From positions 1 to 7,704 of the forward strand of contig CAXTTV010000220.1 of assembly GCA_964247295.1 (NCBI GenBank): a stretch of DNA of 7,704 nucleotides, read 5' to 3'. This document shows positions 1 to 5,932 of the stretch, piece after piece. Origin of the DNA: CAXTTV01 sp964247295. GTDB taxonomy: Bacteria > Chloroflexota > Ktedonobacteria > Ktedonobacterales > Ktedonobacteraceae. The position numbers were made by a program, and so were the translations under genes. Positions within the stretch are counted from its first letter, which is position 1. Each line of letters begins with the position of its first letter. Under the pieces are notes generated by a model. That model was not told where the DNA came from, ran no database searches, and saw only the letters and a list, made by a program, of their open reading frames with translations.

Positions 1-69
1 CCACCGCCTGAAGGACCCTTTTTTCTGCCACTGCAAAAAAATGAACTGCACCCAAGCGTACAAGCGTGG

Positions 70-98
70 TTGACAACAGGACTTTTCTCAGGTATATT
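70..98 (+). promoter_or_regulatory. Sigma-70/sigma-A type promoter for the first gene
   Basis: A perfect -35 hexamer TTGACA lies at 70-75. After a 17-bp spacer comes a -10 hexamer TATATT at 93-98 (5 of 6 consensus bases), so transcription should start near 104-107. An alternative TATAAT at 101-106 has no well-spaced -35 box. The predicted start is about 160 nt upstream of the ATG at 266, leaving a long leader with three potential hairpins. The match is seen directly in the sequence; promoter activity is inferred. Confidence 0.7.
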
Positions 99-101
99 TA
101 T

Positions 102-130
102 ATAATGTTGATCAACAAAATCAACATTAT
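102..130. promoter_or_regulatory. Perfect 11-bp inverted repeat at the predicted transcription start (putative operator)
   Basis: ATAATGTTGAT (102-112) and ATCAACATTAT (120-130) are exact reverse complements separated by 7 nt. A second, overlapping 12-bp palindrome, TGTTGATCAACA, sits at 106-117. The element begins 3 bp after the -10 box and covers the predicted +1, where a bound repressor would block RNA polymerase. As RNA it could form a hairpin at the 5' end of the transcript. No T run follows, so a terminator is unlikely. The regulator is not identifiable from the sequence. Confidence 0.55.
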
Positions 131-169
131 CCTCGTTTGTTGGCTGGTTCTGGTGTAGGAGTGCAGAGG

Positions 170-183
170 ATAAGGTGCCTTAT
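170..183 (+). repeat. Small dyad in the leader
   Basis: ATAAGG (170-175) and CCTTAT (178-183) are reverse complements separated by only TG. As RNA the 2-nt loop would force the innermost pair open. As DNA it could be a small protein site. It lies inside the predicted leader of the beta-propeller gene. The dyad is exact, but at this length it may be chance. Confidence 0.25.
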
Positions 184-197
184 TTTGTGCTGTGCTT

Positions 198-244
198 GAT
201 CTGTCATTTTACATCATGATGATATATGTCAGATCTTATTTTTT
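198..244 (+). terminator. Terminator-like hairpin in the leader (possible attenuator)
   Basis: GATCTGTCAT (198-207) pairs with ATGTCAGATC (226-235) at nine of ten positions, with one T-T mismatch and an 18-nt loop. TTATTTTTT follows directly at 236-244. Stem plus T tract is the layout of a factor-independent terminator. Because it lies between the predicted promoter and the ATG at 266, it could end an upstream transcript or act as an attenuator of the downstream gene. I could not find a conserved SAM-I or T-box core in the leader. Confidence 0.45.
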
Positions 245-265
245 AGAAGGACTTTTGGTAGGCTC

Positions 266-1198
266 ATGCAATTTATTGTGAGTTGTATTTCTACAAAGCA
301 TTCAGCGCTGAAAAAGCACTGGTCTGAGACGAGTCAGGAATGCCCACTTACTGTGCTTGGCAGTTATAAAAAGCCGGATGAGGATCTTGGGGGTCTACTC
401 GGCCTGCTGGATGAGCAGGGGCATGTGGAGAATACGCTGGGATTGAGTGCTTCCGCCGGGATTGTGCGATCGGATGCTGGCCTGCTGATTACTGCTTTCA
501 ATAGTATTCATGAGGTGGATACACGTCTCAATGTCGTCCATGAGGACGCGATTACCTCCCCTTTATTTAGCGCTCTGCACTCTATTTCGCGTTCAGAGAG
601 AGGATATCTTGTCGCCAGCACCGGCCTGGATCTATTGTTAGAGTTCAATGCGCGCGGTGAGATTATCTGGCAATGGTGGGCGACCGAGCATGGCTTTGCG
701 CGTCGGCCCGATGGGGAACTTCGTGTGATCGACAAGACTGCCGATCATCGCCCCATCAAGTATGGGACGCTGGAACAGACCACCCATGTAAACTCAGTGG
801 CCGAGCTTCCGGACGGGCGGATTCTCGCGACGCTATTCCATCAAGGAACTGTAATCGCGATCAATCGCGAAACCGGTGCCTGGGATACCGTACTGGAGGG
901 ATTGGATCATCCTCACTCGGTGCGAATTCTGGATGGTCAGCATTTTACCGTTGCCGATACAGCGAATGGCCGGGCTCTGCTCATTAAGATAGATAAGATT
1001 GGGCGCGTTGAGGAGCAGATCGACGCCGGGACCAGTTGGTTGCAGGATTGCAGCTACAATGTTGAGCGCGATACCTGGGTGCTTGTCGATGGGAAGCGTT
1101 CGCAGATTGGTTTGCGTCGAGGTAGATCCGGCGATACACCGATCGCTACCTACCAGCTTGATCCCGAGTGGCGGCTCTACGAAGCATACACGCTTTAA
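266..1198 (+). CDS. Cytoplasmic beta-propeller protein of unknown function (NHL / arylsulfotransferase-like fold)
   Basis: This 310-residue protein has no signal peptide or membrane segment. At least six blade-like repeats can be read, near residues 43-59, 72-85, 113-137, 184-204, 225-253 and 268-285. Each is a short strand-turn-strand unit, often with D/N-x-x-G turns. Histidines recur at equivalent places in successive blades: H105 (HSIS), H174 (HVNS) and H215/H217 (HPHS). ADTAN at 230-234 resembles NHL-type repeats. IIWQWW at 133-138 recalls arylsulfotransferase-like propellers, but I cannot assign a reaction. It precedes cysC and sat on the same strand, so a sulfur-related role is possible, but a probable terminator separates them. 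The ATG at 266 is the only usual start near the beginning of the frame. Its ribosome binding site is unclear: AGAAGGA at 245-251 is 14 nt away and GGTAGG at 257-262 only 3 nt away. Confidence 0.85.
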   Translation: MQFIVSCISTKHSALKKHWSETSQECPLTVLGSYKKPDEDLGGLLGLLDEQGHVENTLGLSASAGIVRSDAGLLITAFNSIHEVDTRLNVVHEDAITSPLFSALHSISRSERGYLVASTGLDLLLEFNARGEIIWQWWATEHGFARRPDGELRVIDKTADHRPIKYGTLEQTTHVNSVAELPDGRILATLFHQGTVIAINRETGAWDTVLEGLDHPHSVRILDGQHFTVADTANGRALLIKIDKIGRVEEQIDAGTSWLQDCSYNVERDTWVLVDGKRSQIGLRRGRSGDTPIATYQLDPEWRLYEAYTL

Positions 1199-1216
1199 AG
1201 ATAGCCGCTTTTTTTT
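1171..1216 (+). terminator. Probable intrinsic terminator at the end of the beta-propeller gene
   Basis: GCGGCT (1171-1176), inside the last codons of the preceding gene, pairs perfectly with AGCCGC (1203-1208). A run of eight T follows at 1209-1216. The 26-nt loop can itself fold a small AAGC/GCTT stem (1182-1185 with 1192-1195). A G-T wobble (1170 with 1209) could extend the outer stem. A GC-rich stem followed by T8 is typical of factor-independent termination; the large loop lowers confidence. Confidence 0.45.
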
Positions 1217-1242
1217 GGCGTTTGTAATGTTCTTCTTATAGT
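1215..1242 (+). promoter_or_regulatory. Possible promoter for the cysC-sat-ABC transporter operon
   Basis: TTGGCG (1215-1220, 4 of 6 matches to the -35 consensus) is followed after 16 bp by TATAGT (1237-1242, 5 of 6 matches to the -10 consensus). The predicted start is about 35 nt upstream of the cysC ATG. It lies just after the putative terminator of the previous gene, which would make the sulfate-activation genes a separate transcription unit. It is weaker than the promoter at 70-98. Confidence 0.35.
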
Positions 1243-1285
1243 CTAAAAAGCGAACGAAAAGCAGAGAAAAGGAAAGCAGTTTTTT

Positions 1286-1861
1286 ATGGCAACTCCTGGA
1301 TTCACGATCTGGTTTACGGGTCTGTCGGGCGCGGGTAAAAGTACGCTCTCGGAGGCGATTGCGGAGCGTTTGGAGCAGCATGGCCGCAACGTCGAGATTT
1401 TGGATGGGGACGCGGTCCGCACACATCTGAGCAAAGGTCTCGGATTTAGTCGGGAGGACCGCGATACCAACATCAAGCGCATCGCTTACGTGTGTAGTTT
1501 GCTGACGCGCAATGGTGTGATCTGCATTTCGGCGGCGATCGCGCCATACCGGGAGGCGCGTGAGTGGGCGCGTGAGCAGATTGGGAAATTTGTTGAGGTG
1601 TATGTGAAGTGCCCAATCGAGGTCTGTCGTGATCGTGATGTCAAGGGTCTCTACAAGCTTGTGGATGAGGGGAAGGTCAAGAATTTCACAGGCGTGGACG
1701 ATCCCTATGAGGAGCCCGAGAATCCAGACCTGGTGGTCGAGACCAATAAAGAAACGATTGATGAGAGCCTTACACGGATCTTCACGAAGCTGGTTGAACT
1801 GGGTTATCTTGAACCTGAGTATTTGAACGCGCCTGGTATTGAGCGACAGGTAGCCGGGTAG
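1286..1861 (+). CDS. cysC: Adenylyl-sulfate (APS) kinase
   Basis: It phosphorylates adenylyl sulfate with ATP to give PAPS, the second step of sulfate activation, in the cytoplasm. The 191-residue length is usual for a stand-alone CysC. Visible signatures are the P-loop GLSGAGKST (residues 12-20), DGD (40-42), GFSREDRDTNIKRI (53-66), the KGLYK segment (120-124), and FTGVDDPYEEP (134-144) ahead of the conserved T near the C-terminus. The segment that normally reads ISPYR or ISPFR, with the serine forming the phosphoenzyme, reads IAPYR here, so A86 replaces that serine. The fungal enzyme is thought not to need this serine, so activity is still likely. AAAAGGA at 1267-1273 lies 12 nt before the ATG. 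The sat gene follows after 12 nt. Confidence 0.96.
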   Translation: MATPGFTIWFTGLSGAGKSTLSEAIAERLEQHGRNVEILDGDAVRTHLSKGLGFSREDRDTNIKRIAYVCSLLTRNGVICISAAIAPYREAREWAREQIGKFVEVYVKCPIEVCRDRDVKGLYKLVDEGKVKNFTGVDDPYEEPENPDLVVETNKETIDESLTRIFTKLVELGYLEPEYLNAPGIERQVAG

Positions 1862-1873
1862 GAGTGCGAAAGG

Positions 1874-3055
1874 ATGAAATACGTGAGCACAATAGATGAT
1901 TTGATCGCTCCACATGGAGGAAGCCTTATTTTGAATCAGGCCAGCCCCGAAGAAGAGGCGGAGCTGAGGGATCGTGCTCCGGGCCTGCCTAAAGTAGAGA
2001 TCGGGTCGCGTCAAATAGCCGATCTAGAGATGCTGGCAGTTGGGGCCTTCAGTCCTTTGAATGGCTTTTTGGGTCGGGAGGACTATCTAGGCGTGTTGGA
2101 GACCATGCACCTTGCGAATGGTCTCCCCTGGTCGATCCCGGTGACCCTCTCCACCACCACACAGCAGGCCACAAATCTCAAAGAGGGATCACAGATTGCC
2201 CTTGTAGATGGGCAGGGAACGCTTTTCGCGATCCTCGATCTGCGAGAAAAGTATTCCTACGATAAGCAGCATGAAGCGAAGCAGGTCTATCGCACGACTG
2301 ACGAGGCGCATCCCGGAGTGCGGGTGCTTTATGAACAGGGAGATGTCTTGTTGAGCGGTCAGGTAAGGACCGTAGGAAGATTTCCACAAACCTTCGTTGA
2401 GCAGCGATACAGTCCTACCGTGTCACGTCAGCTTTTCGCCGAGCGGGGCTGGAAACGTGTAGTGGGCTTTCAGACCCGCAATCCTGTTCATCGGGCCCAT
2501 GAGTATATTCAAAAGTGCGCGATGGAGACGGTAGATGGGCTATTTCTACATCCTCTGGTAGGCGACACCAAAGGCGATGATATCCCCGCCGATGTACGGA
2601 TGCGCTGCTACACCATCCTACTTGAAAATTATTATCCAGCGGATCGCGTTGTGCTGGGAGTGCTCCCGGCAGCGATGCGCTACGCCGGACCGCGCGAAGC
2701 CATCTTTCACGCCCTGATCCGTAAAAACTACGGTTGTTCGCACTTTATCGTTGGTCGAGATCACGCTGGCGTTGGGAACTACTATGGCACCTATGATGCG
2801 CAACATATCTTTTCCGAGTTCTCGCCCGAAGAAATTGGGATTACCCCCATGTTTTTTGATCACACATTTTTTTGCAAAAAGTGTGATGCTATGGCCTCGT
2901 CCAAAACCTGTCCCCATCCCGATGAGCAACATATTGTGCTGAGCGGCACCAGGGTACGAGAGCTTTTGCGCGCCGGAACTCAACCCCCTCCAGAATTTTC
3001 ACGACCAGAAGTAGCTCAGGTATTAATAGAAGCGATGCGTCCACAGAGCGCCTGA
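1874..3055 (+). CDS. sat: Sulfate adenylyltransferase (ATP sulfurylase), single-domain type
   Basis: It makes adenylyl sulfate and pyrophosphate from sulfate and ATP, supplying CysC. At 393 residues it is the homo-oligomeric Sat type, not the CysDN type, and has no fused kinase domain. Signatures are GAFSPLNGF in the N-terminal PUA-like part, the active-site QTRNPVHRAH (residues 200-209), GRDHAGVG (294-301), and GTRVRELL followed by the typical PPPEFSRPEVA near the C-terminus. Cysteines C334, C337 and C346 with a nearby histidine (H348) resemble the zinc site described for the Thermus-type enzyme. The ribosome binding site AGGAG (1860-1864) overlaps the cysC stop, 9 nt before the ATG. A GTG three codons later (1883) is an alternative start served by AAAGGA at 1869-1874. 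Close spacing to cysC implies cotranscription. Confidence 0.97.
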   Translation: MKYVSTIDDLIAPHGGSLILNQASPEEEAELRDRAPGLPKVEIGSRQIADLEMLAVGAFSPLNGFLGREDYLGVLETMHLANGLPWSIPVTLSTTTQQATNLKEGSQIALVDGQGTLFAILDLREKYSYDKQHEAKQVYRTTDEAHPGVRVLYEQGDVLLSGQVRTVGRFPQTFVEQRYSPTVSRQLFAERGWKRVVGFQTRNPVHRAHEYIQKCAMETVDGLFLHPLVGDTKGDDIPADVRMRCYTILLENYYPADRVVLGVLPAAMRYAGPREAIFHALIRKNYGCSHFIVGRDHAGVGNYYGTYDAQHIFSEFSPEEIGITPMFFDHTFFCKKCDAMASSKTCPHPDEQHIVLSGTRVRELLRAGTQPPPEFSRPEVAQVLIEAMRPQSA

Positions 3056-3104
3056 TTAATAATCTTTTGGAATTCAGTATGTCATCAAAGGAGTTTACTG
3101 TCTT

Positions 3105-4178
3105 ATGAATCGACTACTCCCGCGAACCTGGTATCATCTTTCGCTTCTTTCATTGTTAGCCTTTGTCCTGGTGGGTTGTGGGGCTGGGAACGCCCTGGGC
3201 TCAGCGGGAAGCAATGGCGATAAAGTCACCGTCAATCTTGGTTATTTCCCGAATGTGACCCATGCCGTTGCCCTGGTTGGGGTCTCGCGCGGTACCTTTG
3301 CCAGTGCCCTTGGCTCAAAAGCCACCCTGAACACCAAAACCTTTAATGCCGGTCCGTCACTGATCGAAGCCTTGTTCGCGCACAGTATCGACATTGGCTA
3401 TGTGGGCCCCAATCCCGCGATCAATGGCTATATTAAGAGCCATGGCTCGGCGCTTAAAATTATCGCCGGAGCTGCCAGCGGTGGAGCGCTTTTCGTGGTG
3501 CGACCGGGGGCAAATATCAAGGCTCCGGGGGATCTCGCCAATAAGAAACTTGCAACCCCTCAGCTTGGTGGTACGCAAGATATCGCGCTCCGCTACTATA
3601 TTCAGCAGCATGGCCTCAAGACCGCCGACAAAGGCGGGAATGTGCAGATCGTCCCGACCGATAACGCGAATATCCTGTCCCTGTTCAAGCAGGGGAAAAT
3701 TGATGGGGCCTGGGTACCTGAGCCCTGGGCCACGCGCCTGATTGCTGAGGGCAAAGGGACCGTGTTTGTAGATGAGCGGACCCTCTGGCCCAACAGCCGC
3801 TTTGTGACAACCAATGTTGTAGTAAGCACCGATTTTTACAATCAGCATCCCGATCTGGTCAAGAAGTTTTTGCAGGCCCACGTGGATAGCGTCACCTATA
3901 TTCAGCAGAACCCCGCCAATGCCAGAACCATCGTAAATGACGCGATCAAGAAAGCTACGGGCCAGAAACCGTTGCCAGCCAACGAACTACAACAGGCCTT
4001 TTCTGATTTAGATATTACCTATGATCCTCTGGCAACCACGCTCACAGAATCGGCCAACCGGGCCTATTCGCTGGGTTTCTTAGGGAAAAGCAAGCCAGAT
4101 CTTAGCAAGATCTATAATCTTACCGATCTGAACGCAGTGCTTTCCTCAAAAGGCCTGCCATCGGTCGCCGGATTATAA
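3105..4178 (+). CDS. ssuA: Sulfonate/sulfate-type ABC transporter substrate-binding lipoprotein (SsuA/TauA family)
   Basis: This 357-residue extracellular solute receptor is anchored by lipid. Residues 1-25 form a lipoprotein signal: positive start, hydrophobic core, then lipobox LVGC with C25 as the modified cysteine. The mature part has the SsuA/NMT1-like layout: GYFPNVTHA (46-54) at the first strand, FNAGPSLIEAL (80-90), YVGPNPAING (99-108), GGTQDIALR (155-163) and GAWVPEPWA (201-209), which line the ligand cleft in this family. The ATG has AAAGGAG at 3087-3093, 11 nt upstream. The family handles sulfonates, taurine and related anions. Linkage to sat and cysC makes sulfate, or both classes of ligand, plausible here. 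The symbol names the family, not a proven ligand. The 49-nt gap after sat shows no convincing promoter. Confidence 0.88.
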   Translation: MNRLLPRTWYHLSLLSLLAFVLVGCGAGNALGSAGSNGDKVTVNLGYFPNVTHAVALVGVSRGTFASALGSKATLNTKTFNAGPSLIEALFAHSIDIGYVGPNPAINGYIKSHGSALKIIAGAASGGALFVVRPGANIKAPGDLANKKLATPQLGGTQDIALRYYIQQHGLKTADKGGNVQIVPTDNANILSLFKQGKIDGAWVPEPWATRLIAEGKGTVFVDERTLWPNSRFVTTNVVVSTDFYNQHPDLVKKFLQAHVDSVTYIQQNPANARTIVNDAIKKATGQKPLPANELQQAFSDLDITYDPLATTLTESANRAYSLGFLGKSKPDLSKIYNLTDLNAVLSSKGLPSVAGL

Positions 4179-4192
4179 GAGGAGGGACGTGT

Positions 4193-5041
4193 ATGGCCGG
4201 TCATTCTTCGGTAGAGCGGATCGCGGTTTCCAATGGCTTGAGCACGCTCAAGCCAGGCGGCATCTCACTCTCAATTGAAGGAGTAGATAAAACCTTTGTT
4301 AGTCGGAAGCAGGTTGTGCAAGCCCTTAGCCCGACCAATCTGGAAGTCGCGGCAGGTGAATTTGTTTGCTTGCTTGGCCCTAGCGGCTGCGGCAAATCCA
4401 CGCTCCTCAGCATTATCGCTGGCCTGGATCAGGCGAGTGGTGGAAAGATTTTTGCTAATGGACGCGACGTGCTGGGGCCAGGGCCAGAGCGAGTCTTGCT
4501 TTTTCAGGAGGCGGCCCTTTTTCCCTGGCTTGATGTGCAGCGCAATATTGAATTTGGCCTGCGTCAGGCCGGTGTGAAGGGTAAAGAGCGGACGGAAATA
4601 GCGCGTCATTTCATTGAACTGGTGCATCTTCAAGGATTTGAGAAAAGCTATGTACATCAGCTCTCGGGTGGGATGCGTCAGCGGGTCGCCATCGCGCGAG
4701 CTTTAGCGATTGACCCCTCGATTCTTTTAATGGACGAGCCCTTTGGCGCACTGGATGCCCTGACCCGAGATCGGCTCTATGTCGAGCTGGAGTCTATCTG
4801 GTCACGAACGGGCAAAACGATCCTTTTTGTCACCCATAATGTGCGTGAGGCGGTCGCGCTTGGCGATCGCGTACTTGTCTTCTCGCCACGGCCGGGGAGG
4901 ATCGTCCGGGATTTCCGGATCGATCTGCCGCGACCCCGATCGCTGGAAGATCACGCTCTGGTAGACAAGTCGGCGGAGATCCTGGCTGTATTAAAGGAAG
5001 CAATCGAAGAGCAGGAGGCGCGGGATGGCCGAGATATATAG
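4193..5041 (+). CDS. ssuB: ABC transporter ATP-binding protein (SsuB/TauB type)
   Basis: This 282-residue nucleotide-binding subunit powers the importer from the cytoplasmic face. All ABC motifs are intact: Walker A GPSGCGKST (residues 62-70), Q-loop glutamine Q105 in LFQEAALFPW, signature LSGGMRQR (157-164), Walker B ILLMDE (177-182) with catalytic E182, D-loop ALDA (186-189) and switch histidine H215 in VTHN. The ALFPWLDVQRNI stretch and the FSPRPGRI segment are typical of the nitrate/sulfonate/taurine ATPase subfamily. About 27 extra residues precede the first strand (LSIEGVDKTF). AGGAGG at 4180-4185, 7 nt before the ATG, supports this start. The gene lies 14 nt after the lipoprotein gene and overlaps the permease gene by 17 nt. 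Confidence 0.95.
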   Translation: MAGHSSVERIAVSNGLSTLKPGGISLSIEGVDKTFVSRKQVVQALSPTNLEVAAGEFVCLLGPSGCGKSTLLSIIAGLDQASGGKIFANGRDVLGPGPERVLLFQEAALFPWLDVQRNIEFGLRQAGVKGKERTEIARHFIELVHLQGFEKSYVHQLSGGMRQRVAIARALAIDPSILLMDEPFGALDALTRDRLYVELESIWSRTGKTILFVTHNVREAVALGDRVLVFSPRPGRIVRDFRIDLPRPRSLEDHALVDKSAEILAVLKEAIEEQEARDGRDI

Positions 5042-5825
5042 CGTAGCCACGGGTGTAACTTCCCCCCGCCTGATGATCTGGGTAAGGCGGCTGGCCTTTT
5101 ATATCGCGCTTCTGCTATTGTGGCAGGTAGTTGCCAATCTGGGGATCTGGCCATCATATGCTCTGCCAGGGCCGTTGGACGTTCTTTCTTCATTAACGAC
5201 AGGTTTCGCCAGTGGGCAATTTGCGCAGGCCGCGCTAGTAAGTCTGCAACGCCTGGTTATCGGGTACGCGATCTCGCTGGTATTAGGCACCATCCTGGGC
5301 GTTCTAGTTGGGCGTTTCCCAGTGATAGAAGAGACAGTCGGATCATTAATATTGGGCTTGCAGGCCTTGCCCAGCGTTTGCTGGCTGCCGTTGGCCGTCC
5401 TTTGGTTTGGTTTGACCGAGCAGGCCATCATTTTTGTAGTTGTCATGGGCGCGCTCTTCTCCATCACCTTGGGGATCGATAGCGGGATCAAAAATACCCC
5501 GCCGATCTATCTGCGGGCGGCCCGAACGCTTGGCACGCAGGGGCAGGCGTTATACAGTCAAGTGATATTGCCGGCGGCGCTCCCCTCGATCGTCGGGGGG
5601 CTAAAGCAAGGTTGGACATTCGCGTGGCGCTCACTAATGGCAGCCGAGCTGCTCTACTTTACTTTGAGCCTGGGGAACCTATTGAACAATGGAAGGGATC
5701 TCAACGACGCGGCGCAAGTGATCGCCGTGATGCTGGTAATTATCGCGATCGGGGTCGCCATCGACACCCTGATCTTCTCGACCATTGAGCGGAACCTGCG
5801 TGAGCGTTGGGGCCTGCAAAGGTAG
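5025..5825 (+). CDS. ssuC: ABC transporter permease (SsuC/TauC type)
   Basis: This 266-residue inner-membrane subunit forms the channel with the preceding ATPase. Hydrophobic segments near residues 23-40, 76-96, 105-130, 132-150, 185-215 and 231-252 fit the roughly six-helix BPD_transp_1 fold. PSVCWLPLAVLWFGL (116-130) is a hallmark of nitrate/sulfonate/taurine permeases. The cytoplasmic EAA-like loop begins at RAARTLG (164-170) and runs through VILPAALPSIVGG to about 192; it docks on the ATPase. The start lies inside the ATPase gene, with AGGAGG at 5013-5018 and 6 nt spacing, so translational coupling is likely. It is the last gene of the plus-strand operon. Confidence 0.94.
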   Translation: MAEIYSVATGVTSPRLMIWVRRLAFYIALLLLWQVVANLGIWPSYALPGPLDVLSSLTTGFASGQFAQAALVSLQRLVIGYAISLVLGTILGVLVGRFPVIEETVGSLILGLQALPSVCWLPLAVLWFGLTEQAIIFVVVMGALFSITLGIDSGIKNTPPIYLRAARTLGTQGQALYSQVILPAALPSIVGGLKQGWTFAWRSLMAAELLYFTLSLGNLLNNGRDLNDAAQVIAVMLVIIAIGVAIDTLIFSTIERNLRERWGLQR

Positions 5826-5863
5826 AGGGAACGAGCAGAAACATCTGTTATATCCTTATGGAA

Positions 5864-5893
5864 ATGACATAATGTCAAAAAACATTATGTCAT
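5864..5893. terminator. 12-bp perfect hairpin between convergent genes (possible bidirectional terminator)
   Basis: ATGACATAATGT (5864-5875) and ACATTATGTCAT (5882-5893) are exact reverse complements around a 6-nt loop. The element lies 38 nt after the permease stop and 39 nt beyond the stop of the minus-strand gene, where a shared terminator is expected. The stem is AT-rich and only CTTTGT follows on the plus strand, so termination may be weak or factor-assisted. Its left arm overlaps a 13-bp dyad, TGACATAATGTCA (5865-5877), so a protein-binding site is an alternative. No gene was found elsewhere in 5826-5932. Confidence 0.5.
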
Positions 5894-5932
5894 CTTTGTA
5901 TGTAGATCCAGGTCTTGATGGCATATATTGGT

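Noticed and set aside
1..105. Open frame from the left edge to a TAA at 103-105 (and another, to a TGA at 71-73), possibly the tail of an upstream gene.
   Set aside because: Two competing frames, both short, with no recognisable protein motif. The longer one runs through the predicted promoter and into the inverted repeat.
104..265. SAM-I riboswitch or T-box leader, expected upstream of sulfur genes.
   Set aside because: No recognisable conserved core of either class; only simple hairpins are visible.
833..2014. Long minus-strand open frame of 393 codons across the propeller gene and cysC.
   Set aside because: It is antisense to two well-supported genes and its translation shows no family motif. 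The cysC motifs on the plus strand are decisive.
2861..2885. Hairpin-like stretch in sat: CACAC/GTGTG flanking T7 and A5 runs.
   Set aside because: It encodes the conserved Cys-cluster region of Sat in an unbroken frame. The repeat follows from the codons used, and nothing indicates slippage or a regulatory role.
2618..2983. Minus-strand open frame of 121 codons inside sat.
   Set aside because: It is a shadow of the sat coding frame, with no ribosome binding site or motif support.
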